The translations under genes were made by a program, and so were the position numbers. The notes under the pieces were generated by a model. That model was not told the DNA's origin. It saw nothing but the letters and a program-made list of their open reading frames with translations, and ran no database searches. A stretch of DNA of 64,000 bases from Sepiola atlantica (Eukaryota; Mollusca; Cephalopoda; Sepiida; Sepiolidae). This document shows, piece after piece, positions 19,731 to 31,640 of this stretch; positions within the stretch are counted from its first letter, which is position 1; the number at the start of each line of letters is the position of its first letter. The stretch spans positions 49,079,615 to 49,143,614 of the forward strand of contig OY744544.1 of the NCBI GenBank assembly GCA_963556195.1, in the 5' to 3' direction.

Positions 19731-21489
19731 ACTATGCATCAAATGTAATGCATTTCTGATATATTGCAATTTTTAAATATTATGCCCCTAAACACACGTT
19801 AAAATACTCTAACGTGTGAGTAACTTTTTCAGAAGAAAAAAGATAATAACAAAAAGCTTTAAAACAATCGCCCTTGATAAGGTCTAAGCTGATGACTGGC
19901 AAATTCTAAATTGCAAACTTTTTTTCCACCTCGTCTCTTTCCTGGATACATAATATGCATTTTGATGTGCAAATAATTTCACATTTTACCTATGTATTTC
20001 ATATTGAATCTATTCTTGTGAATTTTGTAACGTGGGAGGGGCGGACTTTGTAAAATAGAAATTCAATTTCACACCCAGAGAATACATATCTGTTTCCCCT
20101 TTTTTTATCAAAATATTAAATTTCCCAAAACACTGGCTTTTCGCTTTTCTTTTTATTAAAACAAAATCTCTACTGAAACTTTACGTGAAAAGGATTAATA
20201 ATCACAGGCTCTAAGGAATCCTAAGCTTCAAATGTTGCATGAATCAATTTATTTCCTTTAAGTGACTATCCATATTTGTCTCCACTATAACCAAAAGGAA
20301 TCAACAGAAAACCCTAATAGTGTGTCACATGACGCGACAAAACATCAGCAGGATCTAAGATGGTTTTTCCAATATATTGAAGAAGGAATTTTCAGCTTGT
20401 TTATCGCCAGGCAAGTACCAAGTTATGCTGCCAAATTTAATATTCCATCGATTCCCTGAAACCGTCGCTGCATATCGTCTGAGACCAAGCTTTAAGAAAT
20501 ATATTTGATTGATCACCTTGTAGTAAACTCATTCGAAGTACTTCACAAGCATAATACATATATATATATATATATATATATGAAAAAGAATGGAAAGGAA
20601 TTAGAGAAGCAAAAGCCAAATCAAATTTCAATTCAATTGCTCAGAGCAAGGTATATTCTGCAAAAAGGCAATTTATTCAAGTTAAATTTTCCTTAAGCCA
20701 GGCTTTTCAAAGATCAAAATCTTATCATCAGAGGAAGTCGCTGGGATAGATAAGTTGGCAAAGGCCAAGATTTAAAATTTGAAAAAGTAAAATAAAAGTT
20801 GTAGGGAAAGAAACACAGGGCAAAACTCTGCCTGAATGCAAGCAAATGTCCGATTGCTAAAAAGTCCGGTGTCGAAAAGTCCAGCGGAGAAAATGAAATG
20901 TAGATAGGTAGGTCGTTAAAAGGCACGAGAGGTGGTGAGAGAGGATTCAAAGTTAAATTCCAAAAACCACAACTTCAGGTGCGGCGAAGATAGAATGAAT
21001 CCATAGGGTTTTAAGTCCAATAAGAGGTACGTTCGTGGATGCAGACAAGGCTCAGTAAAACGTGAGGTGGAAAATATTCGCCATTAAAAAGACTTCCTGG
21101 GCTAAAATATCATGGAATGTGTTTTAAAATGGGGAAAAAGATAGCGGAAAATATTTAAAAGCTTGCCCGTTGAGAAAACCGACTTGTAATGAAGAAAGGC
21201 AGAAACTCATATGCGACCAGTAGGCAGGAAGGGAAGGAGTAAGGGGGGTGGAGGAGGAGAGAGGAACGGGTGCGAAGGAGGAGAAAGGGAGCGGGTGCGG
21301 TGAATAAGTGCGGTTAAAACTAAGAGTGTGAGTGTGGGGGGTAAGTCGCTTAAAGTTGAAATTGGATGTTAGCGCGAATTAGGGTTCAACTAGAAAAGGG
21401 ATAGAATGCTGGGAGGGAGAGATATTGAGCTGTATACTTTTCACAATAGGTTTTACCTTTCCTAAAAGTTCTCTTTTAGTACACCACTT
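19731..21489. other. Unassigned DNA, no gene seen
   Basis: Short (TA)n at 20558-20581. Positions 20700-21400 are purine-biased, including a small duplicated GGGTGCG-type unit at about 21250-21300. Frames of up to 78 residues show no recognisable motif. Confidence 0.5.
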
Positions 21490-21900
21490 TATATATATAT
21501 ATATATAAATATTATAGGTGCATTCCAATGGCCCAAAAAACAATCAATCCATACTTTCCATCTGTTCTTTCATTTTCTTAGCCTTCATATTTCATCGAAC
21601 GACCACAACTATAGTTTTCTTCTGTTCTTCCAATCTTCTTATCCTCATATATCAGCGAATACCAATAATTTCTCTTTGTCTTACAGGTAAACACAATTCT
21701 CTTAATAAGTTTAAATTGTATTTTTTCCCCAAAATGTATGTTTTTTATACATCCTACGCGCGTTTCTCAACAGAGTCGAGAGAAAGTACAGTCTTTCATC
21801 TGAGCTATGCAGCTCATCAGAGAAAACAGTTCAATTCAGTGGCAGTAGGAAACCCTCCAATCCAAATACATAGAAAAAGAGAATAGAAAAAAAGTTGAAA
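21490..21900 (-). other. Possible PLE 5' region with hammerhead-like core
   Basis: After a short (TA)n (21490-21507), the minus strand contains CTGATGAG (21820 to 21813) and, 46 nt on, GAGAAACGCGCGTAGG. These are the two conserved halves expected of a PLE-associated hammerhead, but I cannot draw a normal stem II between them. The 122-residue plus-strand frame here has no recognisable domain. Confidence 0.3.
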
Positions 21901-22020
21901 ATGAACTCACGACAAAGGCAACGGCAAGTCCAAACACATGAAAAAACAAGCATGAAAAATCCACTTGAGAAATGATCCCCCCAAGAAAGAACTTATCTGC
22001 AAACTTGAAACGATACGCCT

Positions 22021-22059
22021 AACAATCGAATTCAACAATCGAATTCAACAATCGAATTC
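22021..22059. repeat. 13-bp tandem repeat, three units
   Basis: AACAATCGAATTC repeated three times exactly. Confidence 0.95.
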
Positions 22060-22559
22060 AACTGAGCTAGCATCAATCCGCCATAATGTAAAAAAACACC
22101 CCCTGGAAAATAGATTGGTGAATTATTAATACTGAAAAAAACAAAAAAACAATAAAAAATAAGAAATAACCCACTCCAAAGATCCCATATTCAAAATAAG
22201 GAATTAATACGAAATCATCATTGTTAAAAAAAAACGTTTCGCACAAAACATAGGTCCGTGCAACAGCTAATATAACATAAAACATTAAAATTGAAAACTA
22301 TTTCCAGATAGGTATTAGATTTTATATTTATTTATATTTTGCCAAAATAAAATGTAAAAATTATAGCTTATTAGATATAATTCCTAAGCATTTCTTTTAA
22401 AATATTTATTATTTTAAATTCACGTAATAAAACAACAACAAACTAGCTCAAAACAATATTATTATTACATAAGAGAAACCCTCAAAAAGACAAAAGTTGA
22501 ACCAAGTTTTAAATATTCAGTTAAAAATTAGAATTATAAATAGCTGTTTTTTTCCATCT
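22060..22559. other. AT-rich spacer
   Basis: No gene or repeat recognised. Confidence 0.55.
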
Positions 22560-23470
22560 CTTTGATTTGTCTGTGGTCTGCTGGAACGGCAAAATCTACA
22601 ATTTGGCAGTTTCTTTCCTTCTTGTTAATTATTATGACGTCCGGTCTCCATGCTTGGATAAGTTTATCTTTTTGTACCTCCATGTCCCAAAGGATTTGGT
22701 CACTTTCGTTTCTATGTCCTCTCTCTGGTTTGTGTCTGTACTATTTATTCGTCTGTATGTTTAAAATGCAGCCGTTTGCATAGTTCCCAGTGTACTGCTT
22801 TCCCCACGTAGTCGTATCTGTTCTTGTATGCTTTTTTGGCTAGTTTGCTGCATTCACTTATTATGTGGTTTACCGTTTCTCTCTTTGCCCACACAATCTA
22901 CATTTATTGTTTTCCTGGGTCTTACCTATTTTAGCTTTAATGTAATTAGTTCTAATCGCATTGTTCTGTGCAGTTGTCAGTAATGATTCCGTTTCTCTAT
23001 TTAAGTGTCCGTTTCTTAGCCATTCATGTGCTTTCGTGATTCCTTTCTCTTGTCATTTTCTGAATCGTCCATGTAGATGTTTCCCACTTTTCTTGTCTTT
23101 TTGTTTCCAGTTTCGCTGTTTCCCATATTGTTCATTTTGAGAGTGTCACTTGCTGCGCTGATCAGTCTTTCTGTATGTATTTTTCCAAGTCTTTTTTTGT
23201 GTATTCCAAATAGTCTTCTATACTTACCAGTCCTCTTCTCTCTTCGTTCCTTTTCACGTAGAGTCGGTCAGTATCATCTCTCGGGTGTAGTGCATTGTGC
23301 ATGGTTATAAGTTTTAGGTGTAGTGCAGGGTTATAAGTTTCCTCGTCTTCTGGTTAAGATGCATAAGATATTCTTTAGTCCAGCCAATGAATGGTCCAGA
23401 GTATCTTATTAGTGATACTGCCTAGGTGTTTATTCCTTCTCTACTATATTTTTGCTTTTAATAGTTTCCT
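22560..23470 (-). mobile_element. RLE LINE fragment: CCHC and nuclease
   Basis: On the minus strand the nuclease reads WDMEVQKDKLIQAWRPDVII, then NCQIVDFAVPADHRQI (about 22690 down to 22572), retaining the P-D and D positions of the RLE active site. Upstream is the zinc knuckle CRLCGQRE, then VNHIISECSKLAKKAY and VGKAVHWELCK (about 22910 to 22770). The post-RT linker continues to about 23470. The RT core is absent. This is the best preserved nuclease half of this family in the window, though frameshifts interrupt it. Confidence 0.8.
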
Positions 23471-23700
23471 TGTTCTTCTCAGGTATTCTTTCCCAATCTT
23501 CTCTTTGATTTCTGTAGATTTGATAGTGTTTGCTTCCAGAAGGAGTTATCACACAAGTCATTACCAATGATCGCTTCTTTCACTATTGCAGCAACCCACT
23601 TCGCGTTCTCGCAACAACCGTTTATAATTGACATTTTGTAAATTATTTTTATGTCTAAATTTCGCACATAACGAGACGTCTCAAGTAGTTTAAAAACTAT
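23471..23700 (-). repeat. LINE linker end and noncoding repeat fragment
   Basis: Positions 23530-23630 carry AACGGTTGTTGCGAGAACGC and ATCATTGGTAATGAC-like strings on the minus strand, as in the repeat family at 12411. Confidence 0.5.
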
Positions 23701-24780
23701 CACATATTTTCTACTATGTTAAAAGGTAGAAAGCAAATAGACCAACAATACAATAAAATTGACTAATATGGTTAGATTTGTAATATTTCATCATTATTAT
23801 CAGAAGACTTCCTCAGAAATGTTCAACAAAATAATAGCAGAAAACAGCAAAAATGAAAAGGAGGGAAAAGGGTGAAGGAAAATGAGTAAGGGTCAACGTC
23901 ACTTTCAAAGCTACACGGTGATACGGGCGACGAAAAAGGAAAACTGTGGAAAAGAGAGAGAAGTGAATGGTATGCGTTTATAAAGAGAAAACGAGCAGAA
24001 AAAGAAAGAGAGAGGGAAAGAGCAAGAAAGCGCGTGCGCGATAGAGAGAGAAAGAGAGAGAGAGAGGCAAAAAATGCATACAATTTCTCCACATTTCGTC
24101 GGTCAAGAAATTAAAATTTTTCTTATTTTAATTTTACTTTTGAACAATAAAACGTGATTGATTGTAAACTCGTCTCTCTCCCCCACATTCGATTCCTCCA
24201 ATGTTTTATTTCTCAGTAATTTTCTCTTTAAATTCATTTCTCCCCATTATTATTTTTTTGTTTTGTTTTATATTTATTCTCTTTCCTCCCATCTTTTATT
24301 AACAGTATGTTTAAATTTCCCTCGCAATTCTTGTTAACCAAATTGAACATTAAACATTTTCAGAGAAATTTCAGCTCGAAATCAGTGAGTTCCTCTTGTT
24401 CACCGAGGTCAAACTGACATCGTCTGCCTAATGTAATTTTTGAAAGTCAGTAAACTCTAAACAGATTCAACAAAGTAGACGATATATGAAAAACCCACGC
24501 TAACCCTTGAAAACAAAATAATACATTATAAAAGTGATCGAAAAATAAAAGTATAAATAAAGTTTGAACGAAATGAAATAAAATTCTTTGAAAATGTATA
24601 ACTAATATTTTCAATATAAAGATTTAATATCAATAAAGTAAATATGGAAGAAAACATAAAATGCCGATCGAAGAGAAGCGAGAAATATTTCGGCACAAGT
24701 AAATATTCAGGACGTTTTATTAATAAAATTGACTGAACAAAAGAATTTTGCACCACTTTAATGTCACTTTATGAAAATTA
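23701..24780. other. Unassigned, with a GA tract
   Basis: Polypurine GA-rich DNA at 23995-24066. Positions 24735-24790 match part of the dispersed repeat at 19479. No gene is seen; the 89-residue minus frame is the Leu/Ser-rich shadow of the GA tract. Confidence 0.55.
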
Positions 24781-24870
24781 AAATCAATATATATCAATAT
24801 ATATCAATATATATATATATATCAATATATATCAATATATATATATCAATATATATCAATATATATATAA
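24781..24870. repeat. ATCAATATAT / (TA)n tail
   Basis: Irregular TATATCAA repeats at the 3' side of the minus-strand LINE that follows, probably its microsatellite tail. Confidence 0.85.
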
Positions 24871-24894
24871 TTATTTTTTAAATTCTCTTTTTTT

Positions 24895-26330
24895 ACCATA
24901 GTTCACCCCACACAAGGTAGGCCGCCACTGTAGACGTAAGGGGCTACTGAGGATTAGGGTGTAAGTTTTGGGGGTAATCCTCAGTTGGATGCTGTGCAGC
25001 GACATTCTTGTTCACATTGGTTTTTAAACTTCTGCATGTCGGTACAGTGGTGGAAACAGTAAGCAGAGGCCGACAGCACGAGGAAAGAAGCTATTGGAGT
25101 AGAAGGCTCTCCAACATCTGGGGACCTCCACATCGAGGGGGCACTAGAGCAGCAAGTTCATCGGAAGTACTTGTAAACCAGACACAAGGTTGAAACATTG
25201 CGGCGATGGAACTTGGTGGATAGTGAGGGATCTATTAAGTTGGCGACTATTTTTTGGACTTTGTCTAAGAGGGAGAGACTAGTGAATGATGCACCAGCCC
25301 AGATGTGGCAACAATACTCTATGCATGGGCGGATGGTGGCTTTGTAGAGATATAGGATAATGTCAGGCGTGAGAAGTTTACTAGCACGGTAGAGGGAGCC
25401 CACCTTCTTTGCAGCAGCCTTGGCAATGTCTACAAAGTATTTGTTCCAATTCATGTTACCTGTGAATGTTAGGCCAAGGAGTTTGAATGTTGGAGTCTCA
25501 GATAGAGTGTTATTTGCCATGGCAATCGGTGGTTGAAGATGTTTCTTGTAGTTATTGAAGAAAAGGAGCCTTGTCTTTGCGGCATTAAAAGCTATCACCC
25601 ATTTATGACCTCATTCCACTACAGACTAGAGGTCATTTTCTAAGGATTCAGCCATTGCTTCGGATATATGCACATCCGTTTTGCCCACATAACGAGAGGA
25701 GAGTGTGGTGTCGTCAGCAATTATACCTAACTCAATGTCATCAGGGAGGGCATTTATGAAAATCAGGAACAGTAAAGATCCAAAGATAGATCCCTAGTGT
25801 ACACCAACATTTATGTCATGTTGCTTAGATGAACGGCCATCGAGGACAACCTGGATCTTTCTTTTGGTTAGGAAATATCTAATTATATTAAATATTTGTC
25901 CAGTAATGCTATATGAGTGAATTTTTAGGAGAAGCCCTTTATGCCAGACCTTGTCAAAGGCTTTGGATATATCAAGCGCTACCCTCCTAGCTTCATATGC
26001 CTTGTCCAGTGTATGATATATGCATTCAGAGATGACCGTTAGGATTTCCGCAGTAGATCGTGCTTGCCTAAATCCACACTGACGGTCAGAAAGAAGTTTA
26101 GCATTAACTAGGTCACAGACTATCGCTAGATTGATTAAGGATTCAAAGATTTTAGCAAAGATCGGGAGTAGACTGATGAAGCCGTAGTTCTGAGTCTTAG
26201 TTCTGTCTCCAGAATTCTTGAAGACTGGTACCACAGAGGCAATTTTCCAGCTATCATAGGAGCAAGATTCAGCAAGGCATTTGTTGTAGAGTTTAGAAGA
26301 GACAGGGGCAAATTCAACAGAGCATTTAAT
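24895..26330 (-). mobile_element. Jockey-like LINE remnant, copy B
   Basis: This minus-strand copy keeps most of the RT. From 26234 down it reads MVPVFKNSGDRTKTQNYGF, LSDRQCGFRQARSTAEIL, RRVALDISKAFDKVWHKGLL (A-motif, Asp present) and QVVLDGRSSKQHDINVGVH. It then has GIIADDTTLSSRY (near 25715, C-motif with both Asp), FNAAKTRLLFFNNYKK, FKLLGLTFTGNMNWNKYF, LYLYKATIRPCIEYCCHIW and HRRNVSTLCLVYKYF to 25158. Stops interrupt it near 25794, where a Pro-Gln-Gly-Ser motif is expected, and near 25610 where a Trp codon became TGA. The apurinic endonuclease half is missing. It is a 5'-truncated, recently dead copy by its small number of lesions. Confidence 0.88.
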
Positions 26331-26500
26331 TTTTACTATTACTATTACTGTACATAAACCGTGACACTGGCATGTCGATGTTATTGATCAATAGCTATTA
26401 GAAACTGAGATCTCATCAGGAGGAATAGAAAATTTGGTCAATCCCTCAGATTATATTTAGAAGGAATGAAGTGGAAAAAGAAGAAATAAACAACGTAACG

Positions 26501-26501
<1 letters not shown>

Positions 26502-26574
<73 letters not shown>
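26502..26574. repeat. (TA)n microsatellite
   Basis: TA run. The 170 bp between it and the LINE at 26330 is unassigned. Confidence 0.97.
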
Positions 26575-26578
<4 letters not shown>

Positions 26579-26935
26579 TAGATAGATAGATCTTAAGTAA
26601 ACTTAATGACGACATGATCTTTTATAAATAACATAAACAACAGTTTGCATACGATTTTTTCTGAGACGATATTTAAAACAAATGATATCTAGAGTCTTCA
26701 TCAGCACAGGGTATATACGCCAACTGCTACAATACCATATGTCTATGATCCTTATTCCAATTTTGATCAAAATCTATGATTTTGATTTTAGAAAATGTCT
26801 AAAATTTAAAACTTAAATCCAAAGAATCTTAGGAAAAAATTGAAATGCAGGGAATCTTGCTTAATTGTTGTTTATATCCTGAATTTCATTCTAGTTTTGT
26901 TCCTTTTTTGTTTTTTGTTAGTAATTTTAGGTTAT
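26575..26935. repeat. Noncoding segment with dispersed repeat
   Basis: Positions 26741-26870 match the second dispersed family (19479-19730). On the minus strand, 26700 to 26640 has CTGATGAAGAC, then ATATCGTCTCAGAAAA, recalling a hammerhead core with an AGAC/GTCT stem, but the GAAA is offset by CA and stem III is not evident. Confidence 0.5.
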
Positions 26936-27205
26936 CTATATACATAAAATGATCTTTTTTCTGTAAATCATTCAATTTCATAAATATGTTGGTAAGTGGC
27001 CTCATAGCTATGACGAACAGGTGTGTGGAAATATCTTTCTGTATCCTAATTTATGCTCGGTGTTGTCCCCCAGCTGCCAGCGCTCATCTCCATTTTCACA
27101 TTAAAATGTTATCAATATTGTCTGGTATTTGAAACATCTTAAAGCATTCAATTATTACCCATGTCAAGGTCATTTATCTGTAATTCCTCAGTGTTACTTT
27201 TTTCT
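26936..27205 (-). pseudogene. RLE LINE RT fragment
   Basis: Decayed minus-strand counterpart of the RT interval just after the A-motif (the KIPDRIINLIKK region and the adjoining GGACAACAC-like noncoding scar seen at 31100). Heavily mutated. Confidence 0.5.
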
Positions 27206-27259
27206 TGCTGTTTTTGTAATTACCTTCAATCATCCATTCTGGTATTCTGATTCGCATAT

Positions 27260-27560
27260 ACGTTTCCTCAGTTAAGTTGCAAAGCTCGGATGTAGATTCG
27301 AAAATTTATTTAACAACAAGTGATCGCTCACTGGCGACAACTTGTTGTATCCCTTGGAGTCTGAGTAACAACAAGTATCTCCAGATTTTCAGCATTTGCC
27401 GATTCTTTCGGTGATCATCGCACATTACTTTATGTTCTCGCAACATCCGTTTACCATTGATTTATTGCTGACAACGACCGTTGATCTTTTCTGGAATTTG
27501 AGTAGCATTAAGCCTTCCTAAGGTTACGGTACTCTCGGCATCTTCCTTCCTTGGTCTTCT
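27260..27560 (-). repeat. LINE-associated noncoding repeat, minus strand
   Basis: Contains inverse forms of the family phrases, for example GTTGTTACTCAGACTCCAAG and GTAAACGGATGTTGCGAG on the minus strand, in two or three overlapping units. Confidence 0.6.
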
Positions 27561-27629
27561 CTAAATTCTTATTGGTTCTTCATGACCATTTTGTGTGCTA
27601 GTAACACAGGTTGGTATCATCACTGCCTG

Positions 27630-27684
27630 AAATCTCATCATCTAACACTCCTCCAAAACGAAGGGGTGTCAGATGATGAGATTT
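27630..27684. repeat. 22-bp inverted repeat hairpin
   Basis: Arms 27630-27651 and 27663-27684 pair with two mismatches around an 11-nt loop; AAATCTCATCATCT against AGATGATGAGATTT is perfect. It lies at the 3' boundary of the minus-strand LINE copy that follows. Confidence 0.85.
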
Positions 27685-29110
27685 ATGGCAGTTTCAGCTC
27701 CATTGGGCTCGTGCAATTTTCTTTCTATATTTTTGGTTCTACTTCTATTTCAAATTAATTGTGATTGGTCGGCGTCACATGGGTTAATTTCTTCACTCAA
27801 GGATTTTCCCGAATGTTTTAACTGTTTTCGTCAGTATGGTGCATTGTGTGGTGTCAATCCTCCCTCTGATTCAAATTTCTCCTAGTCTTTATTTTCTAGA
27901 AATTTTGGAACTGTTCCTAGCGCCCTGCAATCAATGATATCATAGTATCTTCCTTCATGTTCCATATTCCTTTCAGTTCTCTGGTAAGCTCAACGTAATT
28001 GTCTTAGTTTTTCTACCTTGTTTACTGTTGAGACGACGAAGCATACAATTTGGTAGGATTTTTCGTTCTTGCTTACTATTATCACGTCCGGTCTCCTTTC
28101 TTGGACGCGTTTATCCATTTATACTTCCATATCATAGATAATTTCATAATTTTCGTTTTCCAATATAGTCTCTGATTTGTGTGTGTAACATTGTTCTACA
28201 TGTACAAAGTGCAGACTTTTGCACAGTTCTCAGTGGAATGCCTTCCCCACGCAGCCGTGCCTGTTTTTACATTACTTTTCTGATAGTTTGTTACATTCGC
28301 TTATATATGTGATTTACGGTTGCGTCTGTTTGTCCACAGTGCCTACATTTACTGTTTTCCTTGGTCTTGTCTATCTGGTCTTTTAAATAGTTTGTTTTTA
28401 TCGCATTATTTTATGCGGCTGTCAGTAGTGATTCCGTTTCTCTGTTCAAGTGTCCTTTTCGTCGCCATGTCTACATGTTATCATATGTTATTTCCTTGGC
28501 CAGTCTTATGAATCGTCGATGTAGCTGCTTCTCTTCTTAATTGCCTTTTCTGTTAGTTTTCCCAGGTTAATTGATTTTTGTATTGTTCTTTTTGCCAGTG
28601 CTTTCTGTACTTTGAATTATGTATTTTTCTAGTTCGTTTATTTTAACATGTATGCAATCGTTTATATTTACCAGCCATCTTTCCCTTCTCTTCCTTTTAC
28701 ATAGAATCGGCCAGTGCCATCCTTCAGGTGCAATTGATTCTTCTTTTGTCCAGCATATCTTACTAGGGATACTGTCCAGGTGTTTATTACTTTTTTCGGG
28801 TTTCTATTATATATAATTTGGTTTCCAAGAGTTTTTTGTTAGTCTCAGATATTCTCTTCCATTCTTCTCTTTCATTTATGTTGATTTGATGGCGCCCACT
28901 TCCAGAACATTATAAGTATCATGTTTGCCAATTGCTCTCATCTCTATTCAGTTTGGCAGTTCTAAGCTCTCCGCTCATTCAAGTGTCTCCCTTTTCATCT
29001 CTAGTAGTGCAAACTTTTCCATTTCAAATTCCATTCGAACATCCTGGCTGAAGATGCTTATCGTATTTATTAATTGTTGCTGTTGGAGTTTTCATGAAAG
29101 TTATTATCAG
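27685..29110 (-). mobile_element. RLE LINE fragment with 3' untranslated region
   Basis: Read on the minus strand from 29110: FSQDVRMEFEMEKFALLEMK (after the RT C-motif), then the post-RT linker, the knuckle CRHCGQTDATVNHI (near 28340), and the nuclease IYDMEV, then RVQERRPDVIIVSKNEKSYQIV (near 28150 to 28050). The region 27685-27900 matches the 3' end of the copy at 29826 and is probably the 3' untranslated region. The second nuclease Asp position reads Cys here, and frameshifts abound. Confidence 0.75.
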
Positions 29111-29230
29111 TGATTGTTCACTAATCAGTGGTGTTCTTTGGAGTCTGAGTGACAACAAGTATCGTCAGATTTCCAGCACTTTATTCGATAACTATTGCAA
29201 ATTATTTTGCGTTATCACAACAAGCTATGA
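29111..29230 (-). repeat. LINE-associated noncoding repeat fragment
   Basis: On the minus strand TTGTTGTCACTCAGACTCC and GTTGTGATAACGC link it to the unit at 57840. Confidence 0.55.
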
Positions 29231-29700
29231 TGAAGAATTTCTCGTATGGAATGTGTTAGTGCTGAAATAGTCAAAGGAAGGAGGAAACAAACCCATCCAA
29301 TTAATAGAACAATCTTTAAGATGATTTTAAAATGAACAGCTTCATTTTTAGCCCGCCTTTTGTACGTAGGGTTTGACTCACTCCCAAGCGCTTTATTTCA
29401 AAATCATTTCTTACTCTATTTGATGACGTCACTCCTTACATGTTTATACTTTTCTCATTTCTTCTTATTTGGTTCACACGTTTTGTCGAATCAAACATTC
29501 TAATATTGCCAGGCAACCACTTGCTAAGTTTGCCATTGAATAGTTTCAAAGAATATTCAATATATTTTTATTAACGGAAAATAGAAATTATTTAAAACTC
29601 TTCCAATAGACAGTACGGTGGGCAGTCTGAGATTCGGGTTTGAAAATGCTTTAAAGAAAACGTGTTTATTTTTCAGTCTTTAACTGCAATTTAAATGAAA
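29231..29700. other. Unassigned; shares a diverged motif with 32810-33090
   Basis: GACTCACTCCCAAG and ATGACGTCACTCCTTA at about 29370-29440 pair with GACTCGCTCCCAG and ATGACGTCACTCATCA at about 33008-33073, with similar spacing and flanks. This suggests an old dispersed repeat. No gene. Confidence 0.45.
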
Positions 29701-29739
29701 AGATTTCTTCTTATCATTATTATTTTATTACTATTATTA

Positions 29740-29776
<37 letters not shown>

Positions 29777-29791
29777 TTATTATAATTATTA

Positions 29792-29822
<31 letters not shown>

Positions 29823-29825
29823 TTA
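29701..29825. repeat. (ATT)n / TTTTATTA microsatellite
   Basis: ATT runs with TTTTATT interruptions, directly beside the 3' end of the minus-strand LINE at 29826. Confidence 0.95.
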
Positions 29826-31640
29826 TAGAATAACTGGCAGTTTCAGTTCCTTTTAGCAGTTGTGATGTTCTTTCTATACATCTGTTCTATAAGATTTCTG
29901 CTGTTTTAATTCAATTGTCGCGCATTGTATGGTTTCAATCTTATCTTTAATCAGTCTTTTTTTTTTTTTATAAATCGGAGGACCTATGTTTTGAGGCATT
30001 TCCGTCCGTCTGGTTAGCCCCGAAATGGCAAAAAATGACATTTTTTGCCCCATAACTTTTCATCTATCCATTCAATTTCTCTGAAACTTGGCCAAAATGT
30101 GGAGGCAATTGTTCCTAATAGAAAATAAGTATCGCTGACCTTGGAAAAAATCTGGTTCGCGCCCCAATGGGGTCAAAAGCCCCCAAAATTCCAAAAAATG
30201 ACCCTTTCCTCCCATAACGTTTGATCCATCCATTCAATTTTTTAAAAAACTTGGCCAAAATGTAGAGGCAATTATTCTGGATATAAAATGAGCATCCTTG
30301 ACCTCAGAAAAATTCTGGTTCGCGCCCCTAGGGGGTCAAAGGGGGCGTCAAAAATGCCCCAAATTGCCCAAATTTATTGCATTTTACACTCGCCACATCG
30401 AGTCACATACAGAGGGGAACCACGCATGCGCGGCTTGTTATCTATGTTATTTTGCCGGGGCTGTTTCTAGTGCTCTTACAATTATCGGTACTATCTCTGG
30501 ATCATTTGCATGTTCAAAGTGCAGACGTTTGCATAGTTTCCAGTAGACTGAGTTCTTTTTTAGTCCAGCTTATGAATGGTCCAGAGTATCTTATTAGTGA
30601 TACTGCCCAGGTGTTTATTCCTTTGATCAGGTTTATGCTATATAGTTTTGTTTCTAAGAGCTTTCTTGTTCTTCTCAGATATTCTTTTCGAACCTTCTCT
30701 TTAATTTCTGTTTATTTGAATTATGCTTCCAAAACTCCCAAATATTTATAGCTGTCTTGTTCGCTTAGCGCCCTTATCTGCTCTTGGTTGGATAGTTCCA
30801 TGCCCTCACTCGTCTCCAGCTTTCCTTTTTAATCTCTAGCAATGCACATTTTTCTATTCTGAATTTCATTTGAATGTCTGAGCTAAAGATTCTTGTCGTA
30901 TTTATCAGCTTTTCCAATTCCCTTTTGCTATTTGCAAATAGCTTCAGGCCGTCCATGTACATGAGATGGTTTATTCTTTGTTCTATGTCTGTGAACTTGT
31001 ATCCGGCATCACATTTCCTGAGTATGTAGTTGAGTGGCATCATGGCTATGTAGTGGTGATAGGGAGTCTCATTGGAAAATGCCTCTCTGTATTTTGATCT
31101 CCGTCGAGTGTTGTCCTCCAGCTGTCAGTTCTAATCTCCATGTTTCATTGCTTTCTTGATGAGATTAATAATCCTGTCGGGTATCTTGTACATTTTTAAA
31201 CATTCAATTATCCATACTTTAAGAATTCTGTCGTATGCTTTCTTGTAGTCAATCCATGCCATAGATATGTTTTTTTTCTTGCTTTTAACTTCTTTCAGGA
31301 TCTTTTGATTTATGTTTAGCAGATCATGCATCCATCTTTTCACTTTCTGGCTTTCTTTTTGTTCCTCGGGAAGTAACCCACAGCTGTTCAGGAAATTGTA
31401 AATTTGCTCTCTCAGTAGTGCCGTTATGATTTTCCACATTGTTTGTAAACAGGTTATTGGTCTGTATGAGCGTTGCCCTTCCTGTGGTCATCCACTCTGG
31501 TACGTCTGTTTTATGGATACATCCTCTCAGTTTCTGTGCTAACCTTTTATGTAAGGTCGTGAATTTTTTGAACCAGTACGCATGTATTCCATCGTGACCT
31601 GGTGCTTTTCAGTTTGCCATTTTCTTTAGTCTCAATAGTT
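29826..31640 (-). mobile_element. RLE LINE remnant interrupted by a nested repeat
   Basis: On the minus strand it starts with the pre-RT region near 31640-31500, then WKIITALLREQIYNFLNSCG, LLPEEQKESQKVKRWMHDL, AWIDYKKAYDRILKVWII (A-motif) and FTDIEQRINHLMYMDGLKLF. The C-motif is YMDG in place of YMDD, so one catalytic Asp is lost. Downstream parts are reduced to IRYSGPF-like and nuclease-end scraps at 30466-30700, and the 3' untranslated region lies at 29826-29945. A separate repeat splits it at about 29946-30462. Confidence 0.8.
29946..30462. repeat. Nested element with a 162-bp direct repeat
   Basis: Two diverged units begin near 30018 and 30180, each with AAAAAATGAC, CCCATAAC, CATTCAATTT, ACTTGGCCAAAATGT and CTGGTTCGCGCCCC; a partial third starts near 30345. 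A T-run marks the left end. It lies inside the minus-strand LINE copy, so it arrived later. No coding frame was recognised. Confidence 0.75.
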
